Shown here one piece after another: positions 1-8,979 of a stretch of 64,000 bases of DNA (the first letter of the stretch is position 1; every line of letters begins with the position of its first letter). This stretch comes from an uncultured Lachnospiraceae bacterium (GTDB taxonomy: Bacteria; Bacillota; Clostridia; Lachnospirales; Lachnospiraceae): assembly GCA_947589305.1 (NCBI GenBank), contig CANQAP010000001.1, forward strand, positions 434,001-498,000, read 5' to 3'. The notes below the pieces were generated by a model that worked only from the letters and a program-made list of their open reading frames with translations, had not been told where the DNA came from and did no database searches. The position numbers and the translations under genes were made by a program.

Positions 1-1385
1 ATTTCGTCAAAGATCAACGTATCGATATCATCCTCCTGAGCCAGACAAGATTTGATCGCAAGCATAATTCTGGAAAGCTCGCCGCCGGATGCAACTTCCC
101 AAAGCGGCTTCATCGGCTCCCCGACATTGGTTGATAGGATAAAGTAAGCATCATCCTGACCGGCAGCGGTCGGTTGTTCCAGCCGCTTAAATTCCATCTG
201 AAACCGTACGTCCGGAAAATTCAAATCTTTTAACGCCTGAACGATCATATCCGTCAGTTGTTTTGCCGCTTCCTGTCTGGCGTCACTCAATGCCTTGGCA
301 TCTTTCTCGTATTGCCGGAAACTCTCCTGACAAGCCTGTTCCAATTCCAGACGGTGCGCCTCATAATTCTGATACCGTTCCAGTTCCTCCTGTTTCCGTT
401 CCAGATACGCCAAGACTTCCGGAATGGTTTTTCCATATTTTGCTTCCAATTCATGAATACGGTTCAGACGCTGCTCTGTTTCACGGAACTGTGCCTCGTC
501 AAAGTTCAGTCCGCCGATATAATCCGCCAATTCCCGATTAAAATCATTTAACAGGTCATCTACCGTCGATAGCTGTTCCCGCAGATTTTCTAAAGCCGGA
601 TCATACTCCGTTGCCTGCTCCATCAGGGAAAACGAACGACTTAATTGATTTCCCGCACTGTCCGGCTGATCATATCCCGTAGATTCATACAATTTTGATA
701 AAGATTCCATGAGCTGTCTGCCGTTTTTCATCTTCCGGTAACTTTTTTCCAATATTTCTTCTTCATCGACCGACAGTTGCGCTTCCTCAATCTCATGGAT
801 CTCAAACGCAGCAAAATCCATCTGCCGTCTGCGGGTCTCTTCATCGGTCTGCTGATTTTCCCACTCTTTTTTGTATCCGATATATGTGTCATAATCCTGT
901 TTGACGGTCTGTTTCCGTTCTGTAATGGTATCGTTACCGAATCGGTCCAGAATATGCAGATGATTCGCTTTTTTTAACAACGACTGTTGTTCCTGTTGGG
1001 AATGGATATCCAATAAGACTCCGGCGATCTCTTTTAATTTTGAAACCGTTACCATCTCATCGTTTACCTTATTGACCACGCGATTGGGATAGATTCGACG
1101 GCTGATGATCAATTCATGGCTGTCCGGCAGGATGATTCCCATTTCCTCCAATCCTTCTTTGCTATGAGGCTGTCGGATATCGAACAACAATTCCACCAGA
1201 CCATATTCTGCATCTTCCCGCAGCATTTCTTTTCCCGTTTTTCCTCCCAGCGCAACCGATATCGCGCCAAGCACGATGGATTTTCCGGCTCCCGTTTCTC
1301 CGGTCAGAATATTCAGTCCTTCTTCAAAATCCACCTCGATCTCATCCACTAAAGCCATATTTTTAATATGCAGATTCCGTAACAT
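1..1385 (-). CDS. recN: DNA repair protein RecN (partial, C-terminus outside window)
   Basis: SMC-like ATPase that acts early in double-strand-break repair. The N-terminus reads MLRNLHIKNMALVDEIEVDF and is followed by a Walker A motif GETGAGKS near residue 32. A long coiled-coil region fills the middle. The visible part, about 461 codons, stops at the window edge inside the Walker B motif (LIFDEI), so roughly the last 100 residues of a protein usually near 560 are missing. The ATG at 1385 has a strong AAAGGAGG ribosome site about 6 bases upstream. It follows argR by 17 bases and is the last visible gene of the long housekeeping operon; the argR-recN pairing is common in Firmicutes. There is no reason in the visible part to think it is broken. 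Confidence 0.95.
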   Translation of the reverse strand, partial: MLRNLHIKNMALVDEIEVDFEEGLNILTGETGAGKSIVLGAISVALGGKTGKEMLREDAEYGLVELLFDIRQPHSKEGLEEMGIILPDSHELIISRRIYPNRVVNKVNDEMVTVSKLKEIAGVLLDIHSQQEQQSLLKKANHLHILDRFGNDTITERKQTVKQDYDTYIGYKKEWENQQTDEETRRRQMDFAAFEIHEIEEAQLSVDEEEILEKSYRKMKNGRQLMESLSKLYESTGYDQPDSAGNQLSRSFSLMEQATEYDPALENLREQLSTVDDLLNDFNRELADYIGGLNFDEAQFRETEQRLNRIHELEAKYGKTIPEVLAYLERKQEELERYQNYEAHRLELEQACQESFRQYEKDAKALSDARQEAAKQLTDMIVQALKDLNFPDVRFQMEFKRLEQPTAAGQDDAYFILSTNVGEPMKPLWEVASGGELSRIMLAIKSCLAQEDDIDTLIFDE

Positions 1386-1402
1386 AGCAGTTCCTCCTTT
1401 GT

Positions 1403-1861
1403 TTATAAGTCACTGTATGCTGTTTTTTCGATATTAGCGATCACTTTACCTGACATTTCTTTCGATCTTGCGACTGCAATGATCGTGTCATCACCGGCAA
1501 TACATCCCATCAGACCGTTAATATCCAAATGATCCAGCGCTGCGGCTACCGCCATTGCCACACCGGATACAGTTTTGATCACGATCAGGTTTTCCGATAC
1601 TTCCATCGTTAGAATCCCCGCTGCCAAAACCTGCCGGTATTTTTTCCAAATATCCATCTCCTGCGGCTGCTGCAGGGCATATTTCGGTTTTCCTGATGAT
1701 GTAGTTATTTTTGTCAGTTTTAACTCATGGATATCCCTAGAAATTGTTGCCTGTGTACTCGGAAAACCGGATTTACTCAAGCGTTCAGACAATTCTTCCT
1801 GTGTCATGATATCATAATGTTCGATCAATTCAATGATTTTGGCTTGTCTTGCCGATTTCAT
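1403..1861 (-). CDS. argR: Arginine repressor ArgR/AhrC
   Basis: Hexameric arginine-sensing transcription regulator of 152 residues, the normal family size. The N-terminal winged-helix domain (about residues 1-70) contains the recognition segment STQATISRDIHEL. The C-terminal oligomerisation and arginine-binding domain ends with the family signature GCIAGDDTIIAVAR near residue 120, including the paired aspartates that contact arginine. The start codon overlaps the nadK stop by 4 bases (ATGA), indicating translational coupling. In Clostridia this gene often sits between nadK and recN, away from the arginine genes it controls, as here. No ARG-box-like operator was identified in the window. Confidence 0.95.
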   Translation of the reverse strand: MKSARQAKIIELIEHYDIMTQEELSERLSKSGFPSTQATISRDIHELKLTKITTSSGKPKYALQQPQEMDIWKKYRQVLAAGILTMEVSENLIVIKTVSGVAMAVAAALDHLDINGLMGCIAGDDTIIAVARSKEMSGKVIANIEKTAYSDL

Positions 1862-2694
1862 TCGCTCGTTTCTCCTAATTTCTTTCTCAATACTTCATAA
1901 AAACTTTTTCTGTCTATTTTCACCAGTTTCGTCGAATTCGGGGATCGGCGGATCCGGATACGGTCTGTCGGCTGCAGTTTCTCATAGCCGCGTCCGTCAA
2001 ATGTCGCAGTGGCTTCTTCCTTTTGGCTTTTCCGTTTCGGCACAATCTCCACCTCGATAATATCTTCCGCCGAACAGACAACGCTCTTACTCGTCAGGGA
2101 GTGCGGCGATACCGGCGTGACCAGAATCAGGCTGGTATTGGGAGTCACGATTGGTCCTCCCGCCGACAGATTATACGCCGTCGAGCCGGTTGGAGTAGCC
2201 ACGATGACACCGTCCGCTTCATACACATCCAGCAGTTCTCCGTTTACATAGATCCTGAGACAGATGATCCGTGAAAAACCGGAACGGGCGATCACGATAT
2301 CATTCAAAGCGGTTGCAGTCGCGATCTCATTTCCGTTATGATAAATCGTCCCCGTCAGATTCATGCGTTCCTCGATCTGTACCTGATCATGCAGCAGGCA
2401 GTCCAACGCCTCCTCCATGTCACACGGATCCACATCCGCCATATATCCCATGGTACCCAGATTAATACCGATCATCGGAATGCCTTTATCTGCAAGCATG
2501 CTCGATGCCAAAAGCATCGTACCGTCTCCTCCTAAGACAATGACGCATTCAAAGGAACATTCTCTCGGAATATTATCCGCATCCACACAAATGTCCCCTT
2601 CTCCTCCATGAGAGCGGATATACGCCTGCACCTGTTTCGCCAAACGTAGATTCTCGTCTTTCGTTGAATTTGTTACTATCAGAAATGTTCTCAT
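1858..2694 (-). CDS. nadK: NAD kinase
   Basis: Phosphorylates NAD+ to NADP+ using ATP or polyphosphate in the cytoplasm. The 278-residue protein has the GGDG motif at residues 55-58 with the catalytic aspartate, the NAD-binding NDIVIAR segment near residue 131, and the glycine-rich ADGVIVATPTGSTAYNLSAG block near residue 170. Length and motif order match bacterial NadK. It lies between tlyA (12-base gap) and argR (4-base overlap) in the housekeeping operon, the usual clostridial order tlyA-nadK-argR-recN. Confidence 0.96.
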   Translation of the reverse strand: MRTFLIVTNSTKDENLRLAKQVQAYIRSHGGEGDICVDADNIPRECSFECVIVLGGDGTMLLASSMLADKGIPMIGINLGTMGYMADVDPCDMEEALDCLLHDQVQIEERMNLTGTIYHNGNEIATATALNDIVIARSGFSRIICLRIYVNGELLDVYEADGVIVATPTGSTAYNLSAGGPIVTPNTSLILVTPVSPHSLTSKSVVCSAEDIIEVEIVPKRKSQKEEATATFDGRGYEKLQPTDRIRIRRSPNSTKLVKIDRKSFYEVLRKKLGETSE

Positions 2695-2706
2695 CTGTTA
2701 TCCTTC

Positions 2707-3504
2707 CTACAGTTCCTTATGGGAACGCGCAACTACCTCTTCCAAACAAAGCGGCTGCGGCTGTATCTGCTTGTCGTTCGACATATGCAGCAGATATTCG
2801 ATATTTCCTTCCGGTCCTTTGATCGGCGAATAATCCAAATGCAGCGGCACAAATCCCAGCGTTTCCGCAAAGTCAATGACTTGCCGGATCACCTCCTGAT
2901 GGACATCTGCATCACGGACTACTCCTTTCTTACCGACTTTTTCCCTGCCGGCTTCAAACTGTGGTTTGATCAGGCATACGACTTCCCCGTCATCCGCCAT
3001 AAGCGCCTGAACCGGTCCCAACACTTTCGTCAGTGAGATAAACGACACGTCGATCGATACAAATTCCGGAACCTCCTCGATCTGATCCGGCGTCACATAA
3101 CGAATATTGGTTTTTTCCATACAGGTCACTCTCTTGTCATTACGCAGTTTCCAGTCTAATTGTCCGTGTCCCACGTCTACGGAATATACCTTGCGCGCGC
3201 CGTTTTGCAACATGCAGTCCGTAAAACCGCCTGTGGAAGCTCCCACGTCCATACAGACTTTATCCTCCAAATGCAGATCGAAACGGTCGATGGCTTTTTC
3301 CAGCTTTAATCCGCCCCGGCTGACATACGGCAGGGTATTTCCCCGTATCTCGATCTGTATCTTATCCGTTTCAAATACGGTTCCTGCCTTATCTTCGCGT
3401 TGTCCGTTTACAAACACAACACCAGACATCACCGTCGCCTTTGCTTTTTCCCGCGAAGAAGCAAATCCCTGTTCTACCAATATCATATCCAGTCGCTGTT
3501 TCAT
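2707..3504 (-). CDS. tlyA: TlyA-family rRNA 2'-O-methyltransferase
   Basis: A 265-residue protein with an N-terminal S4 RNA-binding domain (about residues 3-60, starting KQRLDMILVEQGFASSREKA) and a C-terminal FtsJ-like Rossmann methyltransferase domain. The SAM-binding motif DVGASTGGFTDCML is near residue 88. The family methylates ribosomal RNA 2'-hydroxyls; it was first called a haemolysin, a name most likely due to indirect effects. It lies 24 bases downstream of dxs and 12 bases before nadK, an order conserved across Clostridia. The start is supported by GGTGAT a few bases upstream. Confidence 0.92.
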   Translation of the reverse strand: MKQRLDMILVEQGFASSREKAKATVMSGVVFVNGQREDKAGTVFETDKIQIEIRGNTLPYVSRGGLKLEKAIDRFDLHLEDKVCMDVGASTGGFTDCMLQNGARKVYSVDVGHGQLDWKLRNDKRVTCMEKTNIRYVTPDQIEEVPEFVSIDVSFISLTKVLGPVQALMADDGEVVCLIKPQFEAGREKVGKKGVVRDADVHQEVIRQVIDFAETLGFVPLHLDYSPIKGPEGNIEYLLHMSNDKQIQPQPLCLEEVVARSHKEL

Positions 3505-3528
3505 ATCATCACCAGTCGTTCCCCGTTC

Positions 3529-5397
3529 CTACTGCTCCCGCCATATCTTCAAAATCTGCGCGGCAACACTTTCACCGTCCAGCTTTAACATTTTTCGCAA
3601 TTCCGCTACGCTTCCATGCTCGACGAAACGATCCCTGATCGCGACCGGCAAAAAAGCCGCCTGATTTCCCGTCTCTTTCAGATACGACGCCACTGCCTGA
3701 CCGTATCCTCCCGCATAGATCTGCTCCTCCATCGTACAAAGAAGGCTGTGCGTCTGACTGAGTGAATCAATCAAGCCGTAATCGAGCGGTTTGACAAACC
3801 GTGCGTTCACCAGCGTCGGATGCAACCCTTCGGCTTGCAGGCATTCACATGCCCGCTGCGCTTCTTCCAGCATATTTCCGACCGCCAAAATAGCGATTCG
3901 GCTCCCCTGCTCTAAGATCTCACTGCGTCCGTACTCAAACGGCGTCTGATGTTCCTTCCATAGTTCCGATGCGGTTCCCCTTGGATAGCGGATCGCAGTC
4001 GGTCCGTCCCATGCCATGGCAAAGTCAAACGCGGCTTCAAGTTCGTAACGATTCTTTGGTGAAAGGATCGTCATATTCGGGATTTCCGATAAATAACTGA
4101 TATCAAAGATCCCCTGATGCGTCATACCGTCCGCCCCTACCAGACCGGAACGGTCGATCGCAAAGATCACATGCAGATTCTGCATGCAGACATCATGTAA
4201 AATCTGGTCATACGCGCGCTGTAAAAACGAAGAATAGACCGCCACCACCGGAATCATGCCCGCAGACGCCAAGCCGGCGGCAAACGTCACGGCATGCTGT
4301 TCGGCGATTCCCACGTCAAAAAAGCGTTCCGGATATTGTTCCCGAAACCGTTTTAATCCGGTCCCTTCCGCCATAGCCGCCGTAATGGCTACCAGTTTCT
4401 GATTTTGTTGTGCCAGTCCCAGTATCTTTCTTCCAAACACATCCGTGTAATCCGGCTTGTCTTTTTTTGCTTTTACTTTACCGGTCTTCAGATCGAACGG
4501 CGCCACGCCGTGAAAATAGCACGGATATTTTTCCGCATATCGATAGCCTTTACCTTTGACCGTTTTGACATGTACCACTACCGGACGCTGCAATTCGATC
4601 GCAGACACCAATGTTTCCACCATCTGTTGTATATCATGCCCGTCAATCGGTCCGATATAAGTGATACCCATATCTTCAAAGAACATTCCCGGAACCAAGA
4701 AATGCTTGATACTATCCTTTGCCTGTTTTACGGAAGAAGCAATCTCATAGCCTGCGATCGGAAAGTTTAAAATCCGGTTTTCTACTTCCGCTTTGAACTC
4801 ATTGTATGCCTGACCGGAACGTATTTTATTCAGATAGCGCGACATTCCGCCTACATTCTCGGAGATGGACATTTCATTATCATTCAGCACGACTACCATG
4901 CTGGATTTTAAACGTGCCATATTATTTAAGGCTTCATATGCCAGACCGCCTGACAACGCGCCGTCGCCGATGACCGCCACCACCGTTTCATCCGTTCCCA
5001 AAATTTCTTTCGCCTCTGCATAACCCAAAGCGGCTGAGATCGAAGTAGAACTATGTCCGGTATCAAAGCAGTCACACGGACTTTCCTGACGTTTTGGGAA
5101 TCCGCTGATGCCTCCGAATTGCCGCAGATGTTCAAACTCGTCCTTACGTCCGGTCAGCAGTTTATGCGTATATGCCTGATGCCCGACGTCCCAAATCAAT
5201 TTGTCCAACGGAAAATCAAGCACCAAATGCAATGCCATCGTCAGTTCTACCGTTCCCAGATTCGATGCCAGATGTCCTCCGGTCCGGCTGACGTGTTCTA
5301 GGAGAAAGTCACGGATTTCCTGTGCCAAGATCGGATACTCACTTTTATTTAACCGCTTGATGTCATTCGGTTGTTTTATCTTGTCTAACGTACTCAT
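3529..5397 (-). CDS. dxs: 1-deoxy-D-xylulose-5-phosphate synthase
   Basis: First enzyme of the MEP isoprenoid pathway: joins pyruvate and glyceraldehyde 3-phosphate with thiamine diphosphate. At 622 residues it is full length. The thiamine-diphosphate motif begins at GDGALSGG (residues 144-151) and ends with the conserved asparagine in NDNEMSISENVG. The transketolase pyrimidine-binding domain has the catalytic glutamate in AAMAEGTGL and the conserved histidine in GIAEQHAVTFAAGLA. A GAGAGGA ribosome site precedes the ATG. It is directly downstream of ispA, so two isoprenoid genes are co-transcribed. Confidence 0.97.
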   Translation of the reverse strand: MSTLDKIKQPNDIKRLNKSEYPILAQEIRDFLLEHVSRTGGHLASNLGTVELTMALHLVLDFPLDKLIWDVGHQAYTHKLLTGRKDEFEHLRQFGGISGFPKRQESPCDCFDTGHSSTSISAALGYAEAKEILGTDETVVAVIGDGALSGGLAYEALNNMARLKSSMVVVLNDNEMSISENVGGMSRYLNKIRSGQAYNEFKAEVENRILNFPIAGYEIASSVKQAKDSIKHFLVPGMFFEDMGITYIGPIDGHDIQQMVETLVSAIELQRPVVVHVKTVKGKGYRYAEKYPCYFHGVAPFDLKTGKVKAKKDKPDYTDVFGRKILGLAQQNQKLVAITAAMAEGTGLKRFREQYPERFFDVGIAEQHAVTFAAGLASAGMIPVVAVYSSFLQRAYDQILHDVCMQNLHVIFAIDRSGLVGADGMTHQGIFDISYLSEIPNMTILSPKNRYELEAAFDFAMAWDGPTAIRYPRGTASELWKEHQTPFEYGRSEILEQGSRIAILAVGNMLEEAQRACECLQAEGLHPTLVNARFVKPLDYGLIDSLSQTHSLLCTMEEQIYAGGYGQAVASYLKETGNQAAFLPVAIRDRFVEHGSVAELRKMLKLDGESVAAQILKIWREQ

Positions 5398-5447
5398 ATT
5401 CTATCCTCTCAACTGATCTGTGCCAGATATGGTAAGCCCATGTATCA

Positions 5448-6326
5448 CTAAGACTTACGGTGTACTAAAGACAGGATCAGATCCCTTAAAAACGGCTGCC
5501 GGTTCGGAAATCCGTCCAGCAATTTCACAGCTTCCCGTGACAGATGTTCCACTTCGGCTTTTGCCCGTTCCAGTCCATAGAGCGAAACATACGTTGTCTT
5601 TCCGTTTTCTTCATCACTGTGCAACGGTTTTCCTAATTCGCTTTCCGTTCCTTCCACATCCAAAATATCATCCTGTATCTGAAATGCCATCCCGACAATC
5701 CCTGCCAGATGTTCGATGGTTTTCACCGCCTCCGCCGATGCTCCCGCCAAAGTAGCGCCGATCATCATGGCAGCTTCCAGTAACGCTCCCGTTTTATTCT
5801 CATATATAAACTTCAGGACTTCTTCCGACAGCGGCTTTCCGGTCAGCTCCACATCCGCCGTCTGACCGCCTATCATTCCGTAAATCCCGGCTTTTTTTGT
5901 CAGGATCGTATACGCCTGAATCACTTCCGTCAAATGTGTTGTCATGGAAAACGCCTTGGCAGCCGTCTCATACGCATAATTTAACAACGCATCGCCCGCT
6001 AAGATCGCCATCGCCTCACCGTATACGATGTGCGCCGTCTTCCTGCCCCTCCGGTAATCATCATTATCCAGTGCCGGCAGGTCGTCATGGATCAAAGAAT
6101 ATGTGTGGATCATCTCGATCGCCGCCATAAACGGTTCTACCACGCGTTCGGTGCCGCCGAACATCCGATAGGTCTCCTGTAGCAGCATGGGACGCAGCCG
6201 TTTCCCTCCGGCATCCACCGTATAATTCATTGCCGACAAAACCGTAGACGCGTATCCCTCCGTCTGCGGCATATATTGGTGAATGATCTGATCAATTTCC
6301 TGTATCCGTTCCTGTCGTCTCTCCAT
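5448..6326 (-). CDS. ispA: Polyprenyl synthetase, farnesyl-diphosphate synthase type
   Basis: Condenses IPP with DMAPP and GPP to make farnesyl diphosphate, the precursor of undecaprenyl phosphate and other polyprenols. The first aspartate-rich motif is DDLPALD at residues 81-87, with the two-residue insertion typical of bacterial type II FPP synthases, and tyrosine 76 occupies the fifth position before it, which fits a C15 product. The second motif is DDILD. The ATG lies inside xseB (35-base overlap) and has AAGGAG 9 bases upstream. The xseB-ispA-dxs order is a classic firmicute arrangement. Confidence 0.95.
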   Translation of the reverse strand: MERRQERIQEIDQIIHQYMPQTEGYASTVLSAMNYTVDAGGKRLRPMLLQETYRMFGGTERVVEPFMAAIEMIHTYSLIHDDLPALDNDDYRRGRKTAHIVYGEAMAILAGDALLNYAYETAAKAFSMTTHLTEVIQAYTILTKKAGIYGMIGGQTADVELTGKPLSEEVLKFIYENKTGALLEAAMMIGATLAGASAEAVKTIEHLAGIVGMAFQIQDDILDVEGTESELGKPLHSDEENGKTTYVSLYGLERAKAEVEHLSREAVKLLDGFPNRQPFLRDLILSLVHRKS

Positions 6327-6549
6327 CCGGCAACTCTCCTTCTTCGGTTAAGATAATCATTTCTTTTTCAACGGCATCCAGTTTCTCCGTACACTGCGCC
6401 AACAATGTGGTCCCTTTACGGTATAACTGCATGGATTCCTCTAGCGTGACATCCGGTGCTTCCATTCGTTCCACGATCTCGGTCAGTTCTGCAAATGCTT
6501 CTTCTATGGTGATCGGTTGCTGTGGTTCTTCCTTCTTTTTACCTGCCAT
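6292..6549 (-). CDS. xseB: Exodeoxyribonuclease VII small subunit
   Basis: Small helical subunit of exonuclease VII, 85 residues. The signature begins ITIEEAFAELTEIVERME and continues ALDVTLEES-like residues (here APDVTLEESMQLYRKG), which form the hairpin that wraps the large subunit. It starts 5 bases after the xseA stop and overlaps the start of ispA by 35 bases. The lysine-rich N-terminus and the T/G-rich tail are variable in the family. Confidence 0.93.
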   Translation of the reverse strand: MAGKKKEEPQQPITIEEAFAELTEIVERMEAPDVTLEESMQLYRKGTTLLAQCTEKLDAVEKEMIILTEEGELPDGETTGTDTGN

Positions 6550-6554
6550 TTGCT

Positions 6555-7799
6555 CTATCCTTCCTTCCCTGTCACATTCGTTCGTCCGGCGGTTGCTTCC
6601 ATCGGGATGACATCCTCGATCTTTGCTTCCATCCTGCCGTCATGAATCGTAATCCATAGGGTATCACCCTGTGATATCTGACGGACCGTGTGCAGCGGTT
6701 GTCCGTCCCGTTCCAAATATCCAAATCCACGTATCAGTTTTGCGGTCGGAGCATTTCCGTGAAGCTGTTTTGCAAAAAGCTCCAACTGATGTCTGCAGGT
6801 TTCCAACCGCTGCCGCATGGCAGAACGGAAACGATCCTCCAGCGTATCCAAATACTGCTTGTTCTGCTCTAATTGAAACCGTGGATTATGGTATTGTATC
6901 TTCAGACGATATTGTTCGCATGTCTGCCGCAGATCCGCCAAGTACCGGCTCATACAGCGGTTCATCCGCTGCCGTGTCGTCTCCCATGTCCGCATCATTT
7001 CCATCACATCCGGTATTGCCAATTCACAGGCGGCGGAAGGAGTCGATGCCCGCAGATCGGCGGCATAATCCGCGATCGTCGTATCAATCTCATGTCCGAC
7101 ACCGGAGATGATCGGAGTCCGCGCCTCATAGATCGCCCGGGCGACACATTCTTCATTAAATGCCCATAAATCCTCTATGGAACCGCCGCCACGCCCTACA
7201 ATGATCGTATCCAGATTCATCGCATCCAGACACTTTATGCCTTTTACGATCGTGGCTGCCGCCCCTTCTCCCTGCACTTTTGCCGGATATAAAATTAACT
7301 GTACATAGGGATTTCTCCGTTTTGCGATCATCCGGATATCCTGAATGGCGGCTCCCGTTTTTGCAGTCACCACCCCGATACGCGCCGGATACTTTGGAAT
7401 CTCCTTTTTATGTTCAAAATCAAACAAGCCTTCTTCATATAACGCCTGTTTCAACCGCTCATATTCTTCATATAACGCTCCGGTACCGTCCAGCACGATC
7501 TCTTTTGCATACATCTGGTATTTTCCGTCTCGCTCGTATACGGAAATGTTCCCTCCGACAATGACCATCTGCCCGTCCTGCAACGGAAAACGCAAACCGG
7601 AATGACGGTTTCCCTTAAACATGATACACGCCATCGCTCCGCTTTCATCTTTTAAGGTAAAATAAATATGACCGGAGGTATGGTATTTACAATTTGAGAC
7701 CTCCCCTTTCATATAGAGCGAAGATAAGAGGTAATCTCCCTGAAACATATTTTTGATATACGTATTGATCTGTCCGACCGAATAAATCCGCTTCTGCAC
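6555..7799 (-). CDS. xseA: Exodeoxyribonuclease VII large subunit
   Basis: Catalytic subunit of exonuclease VII, which degrades single-stranded DNA to acid-soluble oligonucleotides. The 414-residue protein begins with an OB-fold domain (SVGQINTYIKNMFQGDYLL, then GHIYFTLKDESGAMACIMF). The catalytic domain carries IGVVTAKTGAAIQDI, the DTIIVGRGGGSIEDLWAFN motif and ISGVGHEIDTTIADYAADLR, followed by a helical region. It is 37 bases downstream of nusB and 5 bases from xseB, so both subunits are made from one message. Confidence 0.96.
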   Translation of the reverse strand: MQKRIYSVGQINTYIKNMFQGDYLLSSLYMKGEVSNCKYHTSGHIYFTLKDESGAMACIMFKGNRHSGLRFPLQDGQMVIVGGNISVYERDGKYQMYAKEIVLDGTGALYEEYERLKQALYEEGLFDFEHKKEIPKYPARIGVVTAKTGAAIQDIRMIAKRRNPYVQLILYPAKVQGEGAAATIVKGIKCLDAMNLDTIIVGRGGGSIEDLWAFNEECVARAIYEARTPIISGVGHEIDTTIADYAADLRASTPSAACELAIPDVMEMMRTWETTRQRMNRCMSRYLADLRQTCEQYRLKIQYHNPRFQLEQNKQYLDTLEDRFRSAMRQRLETCRHQLELFAKQLHGNAPTAKLIRGFGYLERDGQPLHTVRQISQGDTLWITIHDGRMEAKIEDVIPMEATAGRTNVTGKEG

Positions 7800-7836
7800 G
7801 TCCAGCCTCCTATGAATCCATCCATATCCGGAACCG

Positions 7837-8268
7837 TTAGGTTGCCAGTTTTCCTAAAATGGCATTGACGAATCCCTTCGCCTCTTCATCACAATACCGT
7901 TTCGTCAGTTCTACCGCCTCGTTAATGGCAACTCCCTGCGGCACCTCATCATCCCACCGGATCTCATAGACCGCCAAACGCAAAATCGCCAATTCCGCCT
8001 TTCCGATCCGCTGCAGGCTCCAGCCTTCCGTATGCTCTGCAATGATCGCATCCAATTCTTCCATATGCTCCGTTATGTTCAGAACCTTTTGTCTGATATA
8101 TTCGATATCCGCTTCCTGTGCGGCAGTCAATGCCCCGTCTTTCCTTTCTTTTTCCGACAGTTCCCGAATATGAAACTCCAGTTGTTCGTTCCGATCCTCC
8201 TGTGCCTCGTTAAATTCCATCCGGAACAATGCCTGAAAAATGCTCTCCCGTAATTGTCGTCTCGTCAT
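7837..8268 (-). CDS. nusB: Transcription antitermination protein NusB
   Basis: RNA-binding antitermination factor that pairs with NusE (S10) on rRNA leader boxA. I place the start at the ATG at 8268 (MTRRQLRESIFQALFRMEF), which has GGAGG 6 bases upstream; a longer frame reaches back to 8322 but that extension lacks a ribosome site and family support. This gives 143 residues. The conserved end SLQRIGKAELAILRLAVYEI and GVAINEAVELTKRYCDEEAKGFVNAILGKL are textbook NusB. It lies between asp23 and xseA in the operon. Confidence 0.95.
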   Translation of the reverse strand: MTRRQLRESIFQALFRMEFNEAQEDRNEQLEFHIRELSEKERKDGALTAAQEADIEYIRQKVLNITEHMEELDAIIAEHTEGWSLQRIGKAELAILRLAVYEIRWDDEVPQGVAINEAVELTKRYCDEEAKGFVNAILGKLAT

Positions 8269-8308
8269 GATATTCCTCCGCCCGTCATCCCATATTTTCA
8301 TGGAATGA

Positions 8309-8335
8309 GGACACATCTGCAAAGCAGATCTGTCC
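8309..8335 (-). other. Intercistronic hairpin between asp23 and nusB
   Basis: Two 12-base arms (GGACACATCTGC and GCAGATCTGTCC) flank a 3-base loop with a single mismatch. It sits between the asp23 stop and the nusB start. There is no uridine tract on either strand, so it is more likely an mRNA-stabilising or processing stem than a strong terminator. Confidence 0.5.
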
Positions 8336-8360
8336 CCATATCCAAATCGTTCGGCAATGT

Positions 8361-8792
8361 TTATTTCTTGACTACGTGTACTGTTCGCTGTGATTTCTGC
8401 GGCTTCTGTGGCTTGTCTACCGCTACGCCGACGATCCGCACATTTACCCGCTCTACGTTCAGTCCGGTCATACTTTCGATCGCACTTTTCACCCGTTCCT
8501 GAACCTGCTCGGACACTTTCGGAATACTATAACCATATTTCATTTCCAACGCCAGATCGATCATCACGCTCTCCGGTGACACTTCAACCTTGACACCTTT
8601 TGACAGATTCTTCATTCCCAGTTTACTGACCAGCTCATTTGGCACATTCCCGCTCATCTTCGCAACGCCTTCCACTTCCAGCGCCGCCAGACCGGAAATA
8701 ATAGCGACCACTTCATCCGCGATCTGCACCTCTCCGAACACGCCAGCATCCTGTAATTTATATCCGTCTTTACGATCCATATCTATCGCCAT
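8361..8792 (-). CDS. Asp23/Gls24 family envelope stress protein
   Basis: A 143-residue Asp23 (DUF322) protein resembling YqhY of Bacillus. The characteristic segments are GEVQIADEVVAIISGLAALEV-like residues near 20-40, IDLALEMKYGYSIP, and VQERVKSAIESMTGLNVERVNV before a short basic tail. In Firmicutes the YqhY-type protein is linked with nusB and accBC and seems to moderate acetyl-CoA carboxylase or membrane stress; the exact role here is not shown. A strong AGGAGG precedes the ATG, and a sigma-A promoter lies just upstream. It is the first gene of the ten-gene operon that runs off the left edge. Confidence 0.9.
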   Translation of the reverse strand: MAIDMDRKDGYKLQDAGVFGEVQIADEVVAIISGLAALEVEGVAKMSGNVPNELVSKLGMKNLSKGVKVEVSPESVMIDLALEMKYGYSIPKVSEQVQERVKSAIESMTGLNVERVNVRIVGVAVDKPQKPQKSQRTVHVVKK

Positions 8793-8833
8793 ACTCCATC
8801 CTCCTAATGTAATTTACCTATAACATTTCCTTT

Positions 8834-8861
8834 ATTATATCAAATTTATACACATTTGCAA
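8834..8861 (-). promoter_or_regulatory. Sigma-A promoter of the asp23-nusB-xseAB-ispA-dxs operon
   Basis: On the minus strand a -35 TTGCAA (8856-8861) and a perfect -10 TATAAT (8834-8839) are separated by 16 bases. It lies 42 bases before the asp23 ATG with an AGGAGG between. Confidence 0.75.
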
Positions 8862-8898
8862 CAAACTTTTCTCACAGGGCGCTTTTCTCAAACAGATA

Positions 8899-8930
8899 TA
8901 CGGAATATATGTAGACACATATATTCCGTA
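8899..8930 (-). terminator. Stem-loop at the end of the spoIIIA operon
   Basis: A perfect 14-base stem with a 4-base loop (arms TACGGAATATATGT and ACATATATTCCGTA) lies 50 bases past the spoIIIAH stop. The uridine tract that follows on the minus strand is weak (ATATCTGTTT). It separates spoIIIA from the asp23 promoter, so terminator is the simplest reading. Confidence 0.6.
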
Positions 8931-8979
8931 CTGCATTTCTTTGACTTATTTTCCTTCCGGATACCGGTTCTTCCGATAG

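Noticed and set aside
8309..8335. Hairpin as a mobile MITE end
   Set aside because: No second copy was seen in the window and there are no target-site duplications, so a simple mRNA stem is the better reading.
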